Source: Burkholderiales bacterium | Lineage (GTDB): Bacteria; Pseudomonadota; Gammaproteobacteria; Burkholderiales; Burkholderiaceae_C | Length of the DNA: 64,000 bases | NCBI GenBank assembly: GCA_016223165.1 | Contig: JACRPO010000021.1 | Location: 120,286-184,285, forward strand | Direction of reading: 5' to 3' | Shown here: positions 55,551 through 63,279 of the stretch, in pieces | How positions within the stretch are numbered: the stretch's first letter is position 1 | How the letters are laid out: each line of letters starts with the position of its first letter | The notes under the pieces: model-generated | What the model was told of the DNA's origin: nothing | What the model saw: only the letters and a program-made list of their open reading frames with translations | Databases searched by the model: none | Translations under genes and position numbers: made by a program

Positions 55551-56141
55551 CTACTTGCGCACCGCAGGCGGCTTCACGTCGCCGCAGTCGGCGGCGATCC
55601 ACTTGCTGCTGCTCACCATGTCCATGCGGAAGGCCTGGCCCTGGCGCGTGGCGTTGACGAACATCTTGCCCTTGGTCTCGGTGTCGCTGACGAGCACGAA
55701 TTCGCCTTCGCCCTCGGCCGTGCCGCGCTCGTTCTCGCAGGCGAACTTGAAGCGCACGGTGTTGCCGCTGCGCGAGTGGCCGGTGCTCTTGCAGTTCTTG
55801 TCGCCCGGATGCAGCTCGCTGCGGCTGGCCATCTCGGGCGTGATGCAGCTGCGCACCGCGTTCGGCTTGCCCGGCGCCATGCCCATGCCCTGGCGCGCCA
55901 TCATGGCCTCGACCTGCGCACGCTGCTCGGGCGGCATGCTGGCGAGCTGGGCGCGCATCTGCGCCATCGCGGCTTCGGCCTGGCCACCGCCGGACTTGAT
56001 GCTGACGGTGTTCTCCCAGAGGCCGGGGCGGACCTTCTGCGCCTGGGCGTCGCCGCCATGGCTGGCGCCGAGCGCGGCGATGGTGGCCACGGCCAGCAGC
56101 CGTGGGGAGAAGTCGACGAGGTGGCGCAAGTGGCACGACAT
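55551..56141 (-). CDS. DUF3617 exported protein
   Basis: 196 residues. An N-terminal hydrophobic signal (L-L-A-V-A-T-I-A-A-L-G-A) ends near A-Q-A-Q, so it is likely periplasmic. The mature part begins V-R-P-G-L-W-E-N-T-V, the usual DUF3617 opening, and contains C-I-T-P-E-M-A and a pair of cysteines flanking the middle (C-K-S-T-G, F-A-C-E-N-E), with a final C-G-D-V. DUF3617 proteins have no known activity. A Met/Gln/Ala-rich segment near 60-85 (R-A-Q-V-E-A-M-M-A) is family-typical. It converges with eda across a short gap. Confidence 0.88.
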   Translation of the reverse strand: MSCHLRHLVDFSPRLLAVATIAALGASHGGDAQAQKVRPGLWENTVSIKSGGGQAEAAMAQMRAQLASMPPEQRAQVEAMMARQGMGMAPGKPNAVRSCITPEMASRSELHPGDKNCKSTGHSRSGNTVRFKFACENERGTAEGEGEFVLVSDTETKGKMFVNATRQGQAFRMDMVSSSKWIAADCGDVKPPAVRK

Positions 56142-56198
56142 GGATGAAATTCCTCTTCTGGTTCCGGGCCGCGGCGGCGCGGAGGATCGGTCGGGCTG

Positions 56199-56807
56199 TC
56201 AGGCTTGCGGATGAGCGACCAGCGCCGCCATCGGCTGGGTGCCCAGCCCCTGCGCGACGCCTTCCCGGTCGGCCGCGCTGCGATTCTGGCTGGCCTTGAT
56301 CTTGCCGACCATCCGGGTCACGGGGATCTCGATGCCAACGATGGCACGCATCATCTGCTGCAGGAAGTCCTCAGGCGCATCGGCGAGCGACCAGGGCTGC
56401 GGCAGCGCGGCCTCGTGGCGCGCCGTCAGAAGCGGCAGGAACTCGCGCAGCCAGGCCTCCTCTTCGCGCGCGCGCAGCACGCCGTGTGCGTGCACGACGG
56501 TGTAGTTCCAGGTCGGCACCGCCTTGTGCGTGACCGCCTTGCTCGGATACCAGTTCGGGCTCACGTAGGCCTGCGCCCCGCTGAAGAGGGCGAGCACGGG
56601 TTGCCCGTTGGCCACCCGCCACAGCGGATTGGCGCGCGCGACGTGGCCGCGCAGCGTGCGCGAATCGCGGTCGTAGAGCAGCGGCACCGGGTCGGCGTCG
56701 AGCCCGCCGTCGCTCGCGTGGTGCACCAGCTGCGCCAGGGGGTACTCGTCCATCAGGGCGGCGAGTGTCGCCTCGTCGTGGCAGGCGAAATGGGCCGGCA
56801 GGTACAT
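56199..56807 (-). CDS. PaiB-type FMN-binding protein
   Basis: 202 residues of the FMN_bind_2 (PaiB) family: M-Y-L-P-A-H-F at the N-terminus, L-R-G-H-V-A-R-A-N-P-L-W, Y-V-S-P-N-W-Y-P-S-K, P-T-W-N-Y-T-V-V-H-A-H-G in the middle and V-G-K-I-K-A-S-Q-N-R at the C-terminus. PaiB of Bacillus is named a transcription regulator of protease/sporulation genes, but the fold is that of flavin-dependent split-barrel enzymes, so the job here is uncertain. It is followed on the same strand by the DUF3617 gene and preceded by gloA. Confidence 0.9.
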   Translation of the reverse strand: MYLPAHFACHDEATLAALMDEYPLAQLVHHASDGGLDADPVPLLYDRDSRTLRGHVARANPLWRVANGQPVLALFSGAQAYVSPNWYPSKAVTHKAVPTWNYTVVHAHGVLRAREEEAWLREFLPLLTARHEAALPQPWSLADAPEDFLQQMMRAIVGIEIPVTRMVGKIKASQNRSAADREGVAQGLGTQPMAALVAHPQA

Positions 56808-56833
56808 GCGCCAGTCTCCCGCGTCAGTCCGCG

Positions 56834-57235
56834 TCAGCCCGCGTCGCGCTGGATCAGCTCGATCTTGTAGCCATCGGGGTCGGTGATGAAGGCGATGACC
56901 GTGCTGCCGCCCTTCACCGGACCCGGCTCGCGCGTGATGGCGCCGCCGAGCGCGGCCGCCTTCTCGCGCACGGCGGCGCAGGTGGCGGCGACATCGGGCA
57001 CGCCGATCGCGACATGGCCGAAGGCGCTGCCGAGCTCGTACTTGTCGACGCCGTAGTTGTAGGTGAGCTCGATCTCGGCATGCTCCGGGTTGCGCCCGTA
57101 GCCGACGAAGGCGAGGTCGTACTTCTGCTCGGGGCGCTCGGTCGTGCGCAGCAAGGTCATGCCGAGCACCTGGGTGTAGAAGTCGATCGACCGTTGCAGG
57201 TCGCCGACGCGCAGCATGGTGTGGAGGACTCTCAT
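56834..57235 (-). CDS. gloA: lactoylglutathione lyase (glyoxalase I)
   Basis: 133 residues, the normal Ni-type GloA length. It converts the methylglyoxal-glutathione hemithioacetal to lactoylglutathione. Metal ligands fit the pattern: His5 in L-H-T-M-L-R-V, the glutamate of A-E-I-E-L-T-Y-N, the histidine of F-G-H-V-A-I-G-V and the glutamate of Y-K-I-E-L-I-Q. The ATG at 57235 gives this N-terminus. It lies just after the PaaI-like gene on the same strand, with a 30-bp near-duplication covering the gap. Confidence 0.95.
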   Translation of the reverse strand: MRVLHTMLRVGDLQRSIDFYTQVLGMTLLRTTERPEQKYDLAFVGYGRNPEHAEIELTYNYGVDKYELGSAFGHVAIGVPDVAATCAAVREKAAALGGAITREPGPVKGGSTVIAFITDPDGYKIELIQRDAG

Positions 57236-57238
57236 GAC

Positions 57239-57298
57239 GTCATTCTGACGGCATCTCGAACCCATGCCGTCACTTTGACGGCATCTCGAAGACCAGGC
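57239..57298. repeat. 30-bp near-duplication at thioesterase/gloA junction
   Basis: Two 30-bp segments, 57239-57268 and 57269-57298, share TGACGGCATCTCGAA and flanks. The second copy contains the 3' end of the thioesterase gene; the first lies in the gap to gloA. It looks like a tandem duplication of the gene's last codons and stop. Confidence 0.75.
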
Positions 57299-57836
57299 AG
57301 GTCGTCGTGCCATGCGCGTACAAGGTGCCGTCGGGCCCGACGAGGCGGCCCTCGGCGGTGGCGAGCTGGCGCCCGCAATGCACGATCTCGCCGATGGCGC
57401 GCACGCGCGTCAGCGCGGGCGGGATGGCGCGCACGAGGTTCACGCTCAGCTCGGCCGTGGTGTAGGCGCGGCCCTGCGGCATCATCGTGTGCACGGCGCA
57501 GCCCAGCGCGCTGTCGAGCAGCGTCGCGTACCAGCCGCCGTGGATGCCGCCCATCGGGTTGAGCAGCGAGGGGCCGGGCGTGCCCTGGAAGACGGCGCGC
57601 CCGGGCGCCACCTCGATGAGCAGGAAATCGAGCGTGCGCGCGATGGCGGCATAGGGCAGTTCGCCCGCCAGCATGCGCTGCATCAGCGTCAGGCCGTCGA
57701 CCGACAGCGCCACCTCGCGGGGTGCGACGCCCGGGCCGGGGCCGCGCTCGAGCAGCGCGCGCTGGGCCCGCTCGGCCGCGAGCCAGGCCTCGAGGTCGGA
57801 AGGCTTCGACGTGGGGGCGGGGGCGGGCTTGTCCAT
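57270..57836 (-). CDS. PaaI-like hotdog thioesterase
   Basis: 188 residues of the hotdog fold. N-P-M-G-G-I-H-G-G-W-Y-A-T-L-L-D-S-A-L-G is the PaaI/4HBT core (G-G-x-x-x-A-L-x-D-x-A-like), and T-A-E-L-S-V-N-L-V-R-A the second conserved strand. It hydrolyses an acyl- or aryl-CoA thioester; the substrate is unknown. The ATG at 57836 starts a 50-residue extension before the core. It is divergent from a MarR-type regulator and shares the palindrome at 57880-57891, so it may be one of its targets. Confidence 0.87.
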   Translation of the reverse strand: MDKPAPAPTSKPSDLEAWLAAERAQRALLERGPGPGVAPREVALSVDGLTLMQRMLAGELPYAAIARTLDFLLIEVAPGRAVFQGTPGPSLLNPMGGIHGGWYATLLDSALGCAVHTMMPQGRAYTTAELSVNLVRAIPPALTRVRAIGEIVHCGRQLATAEGRLVGPDGTLYAHGTTTCLVFEMPSK

Positions 57837-57879
57837 CGCGGTGACCCTCTCCGGTGTCCCTGTGAGGGATATGGGTTGG

Positions 57880-57891
57880 TTGTATATGCAA
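57880..57891. promoter_or_regulatory. MarR-type operator between the divergent thioesterase and marR genes
   Basis: TTGTATATGCAA is a 12-bp palindrome with one mismatched pair (TTG-ATAT-CAA arms), in a local AT-rich patch, 13 bp upstream of the marR start and 44 bp upstream of the thioesterase start. MarR proteins bind such short TTG-N-CAA-like palindromes in their own divergent promoter. Confidence 0.55.
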
Positions 57892-57903
57892 ACATTCTGG
57901 ACC

Positions 57904-58446
57904 ATGCACCCGTCCGCCGCACCCGCTGCGCGAAAGCCCCTGCCGTCGGAGTCCTCCTCCGTTGCCGCGCCGGTCGCGGCCCGGGCGGCGGCGCCCGTCG
58001 CGGTGCCGCCGGCCGTGCAGGGCTGCACCAACCTCAAGCTGCGCCGGCTCGGGCGCGTCGTGGCCCGCCACTACGAGGCGTGCCTGGCCGGCAGCGGCCT
58101 GCGCATCAACCAGTACTCGCTGCTCTCGGCGGTGGTGAAGCTCGGCCCGGTCGGCCTCGGCGAGCTGGCCTCGGTGCTGCGGCTGGACAGCTCGACTCTG
58201 TCGCGCAACCTGCAGCCGCTCGTCGAGCAGGGCCTCGTCGAGGTGTGCCCGGGCGAAGTGGATGCGCGTGCCCGCGAGGCCATTGCCACGGCGGCGGGGC
58301 AGTCGATGCGCGCCGAGGCGCAGCGGGCCTGGAAGCAGGCCCAGCTGGCGCTGAACGAGCGCCTGGGTCGTGAGCGCGTGGCCGCGCTGCACGCGTTGCT
58401 GGATGAATCGCTGGCGATCCTCGAAGCGCCGCCCGCAGACGTGTGA
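57904..58446 (+). CDS. MarR-family transcriptional regulator
   Basis: 180 residues. After an Ala/Pro/Val-rich N-terminal tail (to about 45) comes the MarR winged helix: L-R-I-N-Q-Y-S-L-L-S-A-V, G-L-G-E-L-A-S-V-L-R-L-D-S-S-T-L-S-R-N-L-Q-P-L (recognition helix), then V-D-A-R-A-R in the wing and a long C-terminal dimerisation helix. MarR proteins typically repress divergent and downstream genes and release on binding a phenolic or other small ligand. An ATG at 57886 lies inside the operator and is less likely. The MFS gene follows after 2 bp and is probably co-regulated. Confidence 0.9.
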   Translation: MHPSAAPAARKPLPSESSSVAAPVAARAAAPVAVPPAVQGCTNLKLRRLGRVVARHYEACLAGSGLRINQYSLLSAVVKLGPVGLGELASVLRLDSSTLSRNLQPLVEQGLVEVCPGEVDARAREAIATAAGQSMRAEAQRAWKQAQLALNERLGRERVAALHALLDESLAILEAPPADV

Positions 58447-58448
58447 CC

Positions 58449-59753
58449 ATGGCTGATTCCGCTCGTGCGCCGCGGCAGAAGGCGGCCGCGCCGTGGCCGC
58501 CATTGGCTCTCGTGCTGCTCGCCGCCGCCGGCACCTTCGCGCTCACGATGGGGGCGCGCCAGTCGATGGGCCTCTTCGTCGGTGCGCTCAACACGCACAC
58601 CGGCCTCGGCCTGGCGGCGGTGAGCCTGGCCTTCGCCTTCGGGCAGCTGTGGTGGGGTTTGACGCAGCCGCTCGCCGGCATCGTGGCCGACCGCGCCGGG
58701 CCCGGGCGCGTGCTCGTCGTCGGCGTGCTGCTGGTGGCGCTCGGCACCTGGCTGATTCCGCGCATGCTGAGCACCACGGGCCTCGTGCTCGCCATCGGCG
58801 TGCTCGCCGCCGGCGGTGCCGGCATGGCCGGGCCGGCGGTGCTGATGGCGGCTGTGACGCGGCTCGTCGACCCGGCCCGGCGCGGCTTCGCCACCGGCGT
58901 CGTCAACGCCGGCGGCTCGTTCGGCCAGTTCGTCTTCGCGCCGCTGGCGCAGGCCATCACGTCGGCGTCGGGCTGGGCGGCGGCGCTGCAGGCGCTCGCC
59001 TTCATCACGCTGCTGGCATTGCCCGCGGCCTGGGTGCTGCGCGCGCCGGCGCTGGCTGCATATCCCGCACATCCCGCACACCCTGCACACCCTGCACATC
59101 CCGCCGGCACCGCGCCGCGCGAAGGCACGCGCGCCGCGATCGCGCGCGCCTGGCGCGACAGGAGCTACCGCCTGCTCGCCGCCGGTTTCTTCGTCTGCGG
59201 CTTTCACGTCGCCTTCCTCGCCACGCACCTGCCGGGCGTCGTGGCCAGCTGTGGCCTGGCGCCCGAGGTGGGTGCGTGGTCGCTCGCGCTGCTGGGCCTG
59301 TTCAACATCGCCGGCAGCCTGGGCATCGGCTGGGCGATCGGCTACCAGGGCGGGCGCTGGCGCATGAAGTCGATGCTGTCGCTGATCTACGCCACGCGGG
59401 GGCTCGCCGTGCTCCTGTTCGTGCTGGCGCCGAAGTCGACGCCGGTCGTGCTCGTCTTCGCGGCGGTGATGGGGCTCACCTTCCTCTCGACCGTGCCGCC
59501 GACGGCGGGCCTGGTGGCGCGCTTCTTCGGGCCGGCGCATATGGCGACGCTGTTCGGCCTCGTGATGCTGTCGCACCAGGTCGGTGGCTTCCTCGGCGCC
59601 TGGCTCGGCGGCCAGGTGTTCGAGGCGACCGGCGGCTACGACATCGTCTGGTTCATCGACATCGCGCTGGCAACGGCGGCGGCGCTGATCCACCTGCCCA
59701 TCGTCGAAGTACGGCCGGCGCCGCTGGCGCAGGCCGCGGCAGCGGGGCGCTGA
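58449..59753 (+). CDS. MFS transporter
   Basis: 434 residues with about twelve hydrophobic helices. The first cytosolic loop has V-A-D-R-A-G-P-G-R-V-L (the MFS G-x-x-x-D-R-x-G motif) and the N-half includes G-A-R-Q-S-M-G-L-F-V, typical of the oxalate/formate-antiporter-like OFA/MCT group. The central loop contains a P-A-H repeat coded by 9-bp units. It may export or import an organic anion and is probably under the MarR gene just upstream (gap 2 bp). A GTG at 58443 is an alternative start. Confidence 0.85.
   Translation: MADSARAPRQKAAAPWPPLALVLLAAAGTFALTMGARQSMGLFVGALNTHTGLGLAAVSLAFAFGQLWWGLTQPLAGIVADRAGPGRVLVVGVLLVALGTWLIPRMLSTTGLVLAIGVLAAGGAGMAGPAVLMAAVTRLVDPARRGFATGVVNAGGSFGQFVFAPLAQAITSASGWAAALQALAFITLLALPAAWVLRAPALAAYPAHPAHPAHPAHPAGTAPREGTRAAIARAWRDRSYRLLAAGFFVCGFHVAFLATHLPGVVASCGLAPEVGAWSLALLGLFNIAGSLGIGWAIGYQGGRWRMKSMLSLIYATRGLAVLLFVLAPKSTPVVLVFAAVMGLTFLSTVPPTAGLVARFFGPAHMATLFGLVMLSHQVGGFLGAWLGGQVFEATGGYDIVWFIDIALATAAALIHLPIVEVRPAPLAQAAAAGR
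59061..59105. repeat. 9-bp in-frame repeat (Pro-Ala-His)
   Basis: Five 9-bp units near CATCCCGCA encode a P-A-H-P-A-H run in the large central loop of the MFS transporter between helices six and seven. Units differ by one or two bases. Confidence 0.88.
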
Positions 59754-59796
59754 ATCGCGCAGCGCGCCTCGCGTCGCGGGGCTGCCGCGGCACGCC

Positions 59797-60372
59797 TCAG
59801 GATCCGACGCCCGCCAGCACCGCGACGCCGATCGCCGCGAATACCACCGCCGCGATGCGGTGCACCCAGCGCACCGGCAGCACCCTCACGGCCTGCTCGC
59901 CGAGCAGCACCGCGGGCACGTTGGCGATCATCATGCCGAGCGTCGTGCCGATGACGACGGCCGCCAGCGAGTCGTAGCGGGCGGCGAGCATGACGGTGGC
60001 GATCTGCGTCTTGTCGCCCATCTCGGTGAGGAAGAAGGCCACGGTCGTGATGCCGAAGATGCCGAAGCGGCCAGCGGCGCCACGATCGCCCTCGGCGGCG
60101 TCGACCTGGTCGGGCACGAGCATCCACAGCGCGACGGCGATGAACGAGGTGCCGAGCACCCAGCGCAGCCAGCGCGGATCGAGTGCGCTCGTGATCCAGC
60201 TGCCGAGCGCGCCGGCGCCGGCGTGGTTGGCCAGCGTCGCCACCAGGATGCCGGCGACGATGGGCAGCGGCCGGCGGTAGCGCGCCGCCAGCAGCAGGGC
60301 CAGCAGCTGCGTCTTGTCGCCGATCTCGCCCAGCGCCACGACGCCGGTGGAGACGAGGAAGGCTTCGGTCAC
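59797..60372 (-). CDS. TMEM165/GDT1-family cation transporter (UPF0016)
   Basis: 191 residues with six hydrophobic helices and two copies of the family motif: E-I-G-D-K-T-Q near the N-terminus and E-M-G-D-K-T-Q in the second half, the paired E-x-G-D-K-T sites that bind the cation. Bacterial members (e.g. MneA) export Mn2+, others act on Ca2+. No manganese riboswitch can be placed upstream because only 34 bp separate it from the SDR gene on the same strand. Function assigned by family. Confidence 0.92.
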   Translation of the reverse strand: MTEAFLVSTGVVALGEIGDKTQLLALLLAARYRRPLPIVAGILVATLANHAGAGALGSWITSALDPRWLRWVLGTSFIAVALWMLVPDQVDAAEGDRGAAGRFGIFGITTVAFFLTEMGDKTQIATVMLAARYDSLAAVVIGTTLGMMIANVPAVLLGEQAVRVLPVRWVHRIAAVVFAAIGVAVLAGVGS

Positions 60373-60406
60373 CGGTGCTTTCCGTGGCCCGGCGCCGCCA
60401 AGGCTC

Positions 60407-61213
60407 TCAGACCGGCACCGTGTAGTTCAGCGTCATGCGCCCGCCGTCGACGACGACGATCTCGCCGGTGACGTAGCTCGCGGCGTCGCAGAGCAGGAAG
60501 GCGACGACGTCGGCGATCTCGGCCGGCTCGCCCAGGCGCTTCATCGGCGTGCGGCTCATGATGCGCGCGCGTGCCTCGTCGCTGGTCAGCACCGCCGCCT
60601 TGGCCAGCTCGGTGGCGATGGTGCCCGGCGCCACCGCGTTGACGCGCACGCCGTGGTCGGCGAGCGCGAGCGCCATCACGCGCGTGAGCTGGTTGATGGC
60701 GCCCTTGCTCGCGTTGTAGCTGGCGATGGTGGGGATGGTGAGCGTGCCGTTGACGCTGCTCATGTTGACGATGGCACCGCGGCTGCCCCGGGCACCCGCG
60801 CCCGGCGCGTTCTTCACCAGCTCGCGCGCCACCGCCTGGCCGACGAGGAAGCTGCCCTTCAGGTTGACGTCGAGCACGGCGTCCCAGTCGGCCTCGTTGA
60901 TGTCGAGAAAGGGCGCGGCCTTGAAGATGCCGGCGTTGTTGACGAGGCCGTCGAGGCGCCCGAAGGCGGCCAGCGTGGCGGCGAGCGCCGCATCGACCTC
61001 GGCCTTGGCCGCGACGTTGCAGTGCAGGTAGGTGGCCGCGGCGCCGAGCTCGGCGGCGAGGCGGGCGCCGGCGCCGTCGGCGAGGTCCCACAGCGCGACG
61101 CGCGCGCCGTCGGCGACGAGGCGGCGGGCGCAGGCCTCGCCGATGCCTTGCGCGGCGCCGGTGACGACGTAGACACGGCCGGCGAGGCCGAAGTGGATGG
61201 AGGTGGAAGTCAT
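60407..61213 (-). CDS. short-chain dehydrogenase/reductase
   Basis: 268 residues, classical SDR. The cofactor site T-G-A-A-Q-G-I-G and later N-N-A-G are present; catalytic S and Y-N-A-S-K (Tyr-x-x-x-Lys) follow M-S-S-V-N-G. A C-terminal G-E-I-V-V-V-D-G-G block completes the fold. It reduces or oxidises an alcohol/ketone with NAD(P)H; the substrate is not predictable. An acidic aspartate after the second strand (A-L-W-D-L-A-D) suggests NAD preference. It lies upstream of the GDT1 gene on the same strand. Confidence 0.9.
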   Translation of the reverse strand: MTSTSIHFGLAGRVYVVTGAAQGIGEACARRLVADGARVALWDLADGAGARLAAELGAAATYLHCNVAAKAEVDAALAATLAAFGRLDGLVNNAGIFKAAPFLDINEADWDAVLDVNLKGSFLVGQAVARELVKNAPGAGARGSRGAIVNMSSVNGTLTIPTIASYNASKGAINQLTRVMALALADHGVRVNAVAPGTIATELAKAAVLTSDEARARIMSRTPMKRLGEPAEIADVVAFLLCDAASYVTGEIVVVDGGRMTLNYTVPV

Positions 61214-61217
61214 TGGC

Positions 61218-61334
61218 GTCCCTGCGGGCTGTGCCCCTCCGGTGTTCGCCCTTCGGGCGGCCCGGGGGGCTCACTGGAGTACCTTCGGGCTGCGCCCTCC
61301 GGTATGAGACCTTCGGGCGGCCGGGCGGGCTCAT
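61218..61334. repeat. two imperfect ~60-bp direct repeats upstream of the SDR gene
   Basis: Two copies of about 55-60 bp (from 61218 and 61279) each contain a CGGGCTG...CTCCGGT stretch and then CTTCGGGCGGCC, spaced 60 bp apart. The CTTCGGGC parts can fold as short stems. They lie directly ahead of the SDR start on the 5' side, in the 196-bp gap to the chemoreceptor gene. Confidence 0.7.
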
Positions 61335-61409
61335 GCGGCGCGCCGCCGGGCGCGGCGGCGGGCGCGCAGTGTAGCCGCGCGTGGGTACGCTGCGGGACGC
61401 TGCGAACCG

Positions 61410-63089
61410 CTACGAAACGGCGGCCTCGCCTTGCGCGGCCGGCGCCGTGCCGCTGCGGCTGCCCCGCATCGCGCGGCGCAGCGCGAGGGCCGCGTCGCGC
61501 GCGGCGGCGGCGCCGCCGGCGCCGGCTTCGAGCCGGAACACCTGCACCGCCTCGGCCACCGCCGCGGCCTGCGCCTGCAGCTCCAGCGCCGAGGCGGCGA
61601 TCTGCTCCACGAGCGCGGCGTTGCGCTGCGTGATGCTGTCCAACTGCGTCACGGCCTCGTTGATCTGCGAGATGCCGGCGAGCTGCTCCTGGGCGCCGCC
61701 GCTGATGCCCTCGATGACCTCGCTCGCGTCGTGTACCGCGCTCAGCGCGTTGTCCATCGTCCGGCGCGCTTCGGCCGTGAGGCGGTTGCCGGCTTCGACC
61801 TGTTCAGCGCTCTCGCCGATGATCTGCTTGACCTCGCGTGCCGCGCCCGAGGTGCGCTGCGCCAGCGCGCGCACCTCGGAGGCGACGACGGCGAAGCCGC
61901 GGCCCTGCTCGCCGGCGCGCGCCGCCTCGACGGCGGCGTTGAGGGCGAGGATGTTGGTCTGGAAGGCGATGCCGTCGATGACGCCGATGATCTCGCCGAT
62001 GCGGCGCGACGAGCCGTCGATCACCTGCATCGTCTGTGCGACGTCGTTCATCGCCCGGCTGCCGCGCGAGGTGACTTCGCGCGCGCGGCCGGCCAGCTCG
62101 GCCGCTTGCGCCGCCGCCTGTGCGCCGTTGCGCACCGCGCTCGTGATCTCCTCCATCGACGAGGCCGTCTCCTGCAGGCTCGCCGCCTGCGACTCGGTGC
62201 GCGCCGAAAGGTCCTGGTTGCCCGCGGCGATCTCGCGCGTGGCGACCTTCATGCGCTCGACCTCGGTGCGGGCGTCGCGCACGATGCTGCGCAGGTTGAC
62301 GTTGAGCTGCGCCAGCGCCCGGGCGAGGTCGGCGAGCGTGCCCTCGCCGCGTGCTTCGATCGTCTGCGTCAGGTCGCCGGCGGCCATGCGGTTGGCGATG
62401 CCGATGAGGCGCTGCAGCGGCACGACGACCATGCGGCCGATGGCGAATCCGCCGAGCACGCCGCCCAGCGCGGCGCCGGCCGCTGTCGCCACCGCCGTGA
62501 GCGTTGTCGTGCCGCCGGTGAGAGCCGCGGCCGCGCCTGCGGCAGTGCCCGACAGCACAGCGCAGGCGAGCGAGATGCGCATGCCGAGCCCGGGGCTCAG
62601 CATGCGGGCGAGCCGGCCGCGCACGGTGCGGCGCCTCAGACGGGCACCATCGAGCGTGTGCACGCGGCGGCCTGCGGCCTTCTCCTGCCGCATCGTGGCG
62701 TACAGCGCGTCGGCCGCGGCCACCTGTTCGCGCGTCGGCTCGGAGCGCACGGACATGTAGCCCACCGGCCGTCCGTCCTCCACGAGCGGCGTGACGTTGG
62801 CCATCACCCAGTAGAAGCGGCCGTCCTTGCGCCGGTTCTTCACCGGCGCCGACCACGGCCGGCCCGCGGCGATGGTGGCCCACATGTCGCGGAAGGCCTC
62901 CTCGGGCATGTCGGGGTGGCGGATCAGGTTGTGCGGCTGGCCGAGCAGTTCCTCGCGCGTGTAGCCGCTGAGGGCGATGAACGCCGGGTTGCCGTAGAGG
63001 ATGCGGCCCTTCAGGTCGGTGGTGGAGACGAGTGTCTCGCCGTGAGGGAAGGGGTACTCCGTTTGAACGACGGGCAGGTTGATGCGCAT
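61410..63089 (-). CDS. Aer-like PAS methyl-accepting chemotaxis protein
   Basis: 559 residues: N-terminal PAS domain (about 20-125; Y-G-N-P-A-F-I-A-L-S-G-Y and P-D-M-P-E-E-A-F-R-D-M-W-x, the Aer pattern), a hydrophobic segment near 170-220, a HAMP, and a long coiled-coil MCP signalling domain with the hairpin tip E-I-I-G-V-I-D-G-I-A-F-Q-T-N-I-L-A-L-N-A-A-V-E-A-A-R. It senses redox or oxygen through a flavin and controls CheA. No periplasmic domain. The ATG at 63089 begins M-R-I-N-L-P-V. The C-terminus is Ala/Arg-rich. Confidence 0.92.
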   Translation of the reverse strand: MRINLPVVQTEYPFPHGETLVSTTDLKGRILYGNPAFIALSGYTREELLGQPHNLIRHPDMPEEAFRDMWATIAAGRPWSAPVKNRRKDGRFYWVMANVTPLVEDGRPVGYMSVRSEPTREQVAAADALYATMRQEKAAGRRVHTLDGARLRRRTVRGRLARMLSPGLGMRISLACAVLSGTAAGAAAALTGGTTTLTAVATAAGAALGGVLGGFAIGRMVVVPLQRLIGIANRMAAGDLTQTIEARGEGTLADLARALAQLNVNLRSIVRDARTEVERMKVATREIAAGNQDLSARTESQAASLQETASSMEEITSAVRNGAQAAAQAAELAGRAREVTSRGSRAMNDVAQTMQVIDGSSRRIGEIIGVIDGIAFQTNILALNAAVEAARAGEQGRGFAVVASEVRALAQRTSGAAREVKQIIGESAEQVEAGNRLTAEARRTMDNALSAVHDASEVIEGISGGAQEQLAGISQINEAVTQLDSITQRNAALVEQIAASALELQAQAAAVAEAVQVFRLEAGAGGAAAARDAALALRRAMRGSRSGTAPAAQGEAAVS

Positions 63090-63158
63090 GCGAGGCTCGG
63101 TGACCGTGCGGACGGCCAGGCCGGGACACGGGGGTGCAGTTGGGGCCACCTGAGGTTA

Positions 63159-63246
63159 GTGACCGGCACAGGGCTCGATGGGACCGAGATGGGCCGGAAG
63201 GACCGCCCACCTCCGGCCACCATCGAGTCCGGGTGGTGCCGGTGAC
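63159..63246. other. nested hairpin upstream of the chemoreceptor gene
   Basis: Three concentric pairs: GTGACCGGCAC (63159-63169) with GTGCCGGTGAC (63236-63246), one mismatch; CTCGATGG (63174-63181) with CCATCGAG (63220-63227); GGCCGGA (63192-63198) with TCCGGCC (63212-63218). It lies between the minus-strand metallo-hydrolase stop at 63280 and the chemoreceptor start at 63089, so it could terminate the former or act in the leader of the latter. Confidence 0.65.
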
Positions 63247-63279
63247 GAACGCCGCGCCCGGAGAAACGCGTCGAACCGC

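Noticed and set aside
59754..60406. Manganese (yybP-ykoY) riboswitch in front of the GDT1-type transporter
   Set aside because: Only 34 bp separate this gene from the upstream SDR gene and no such structure is visible.
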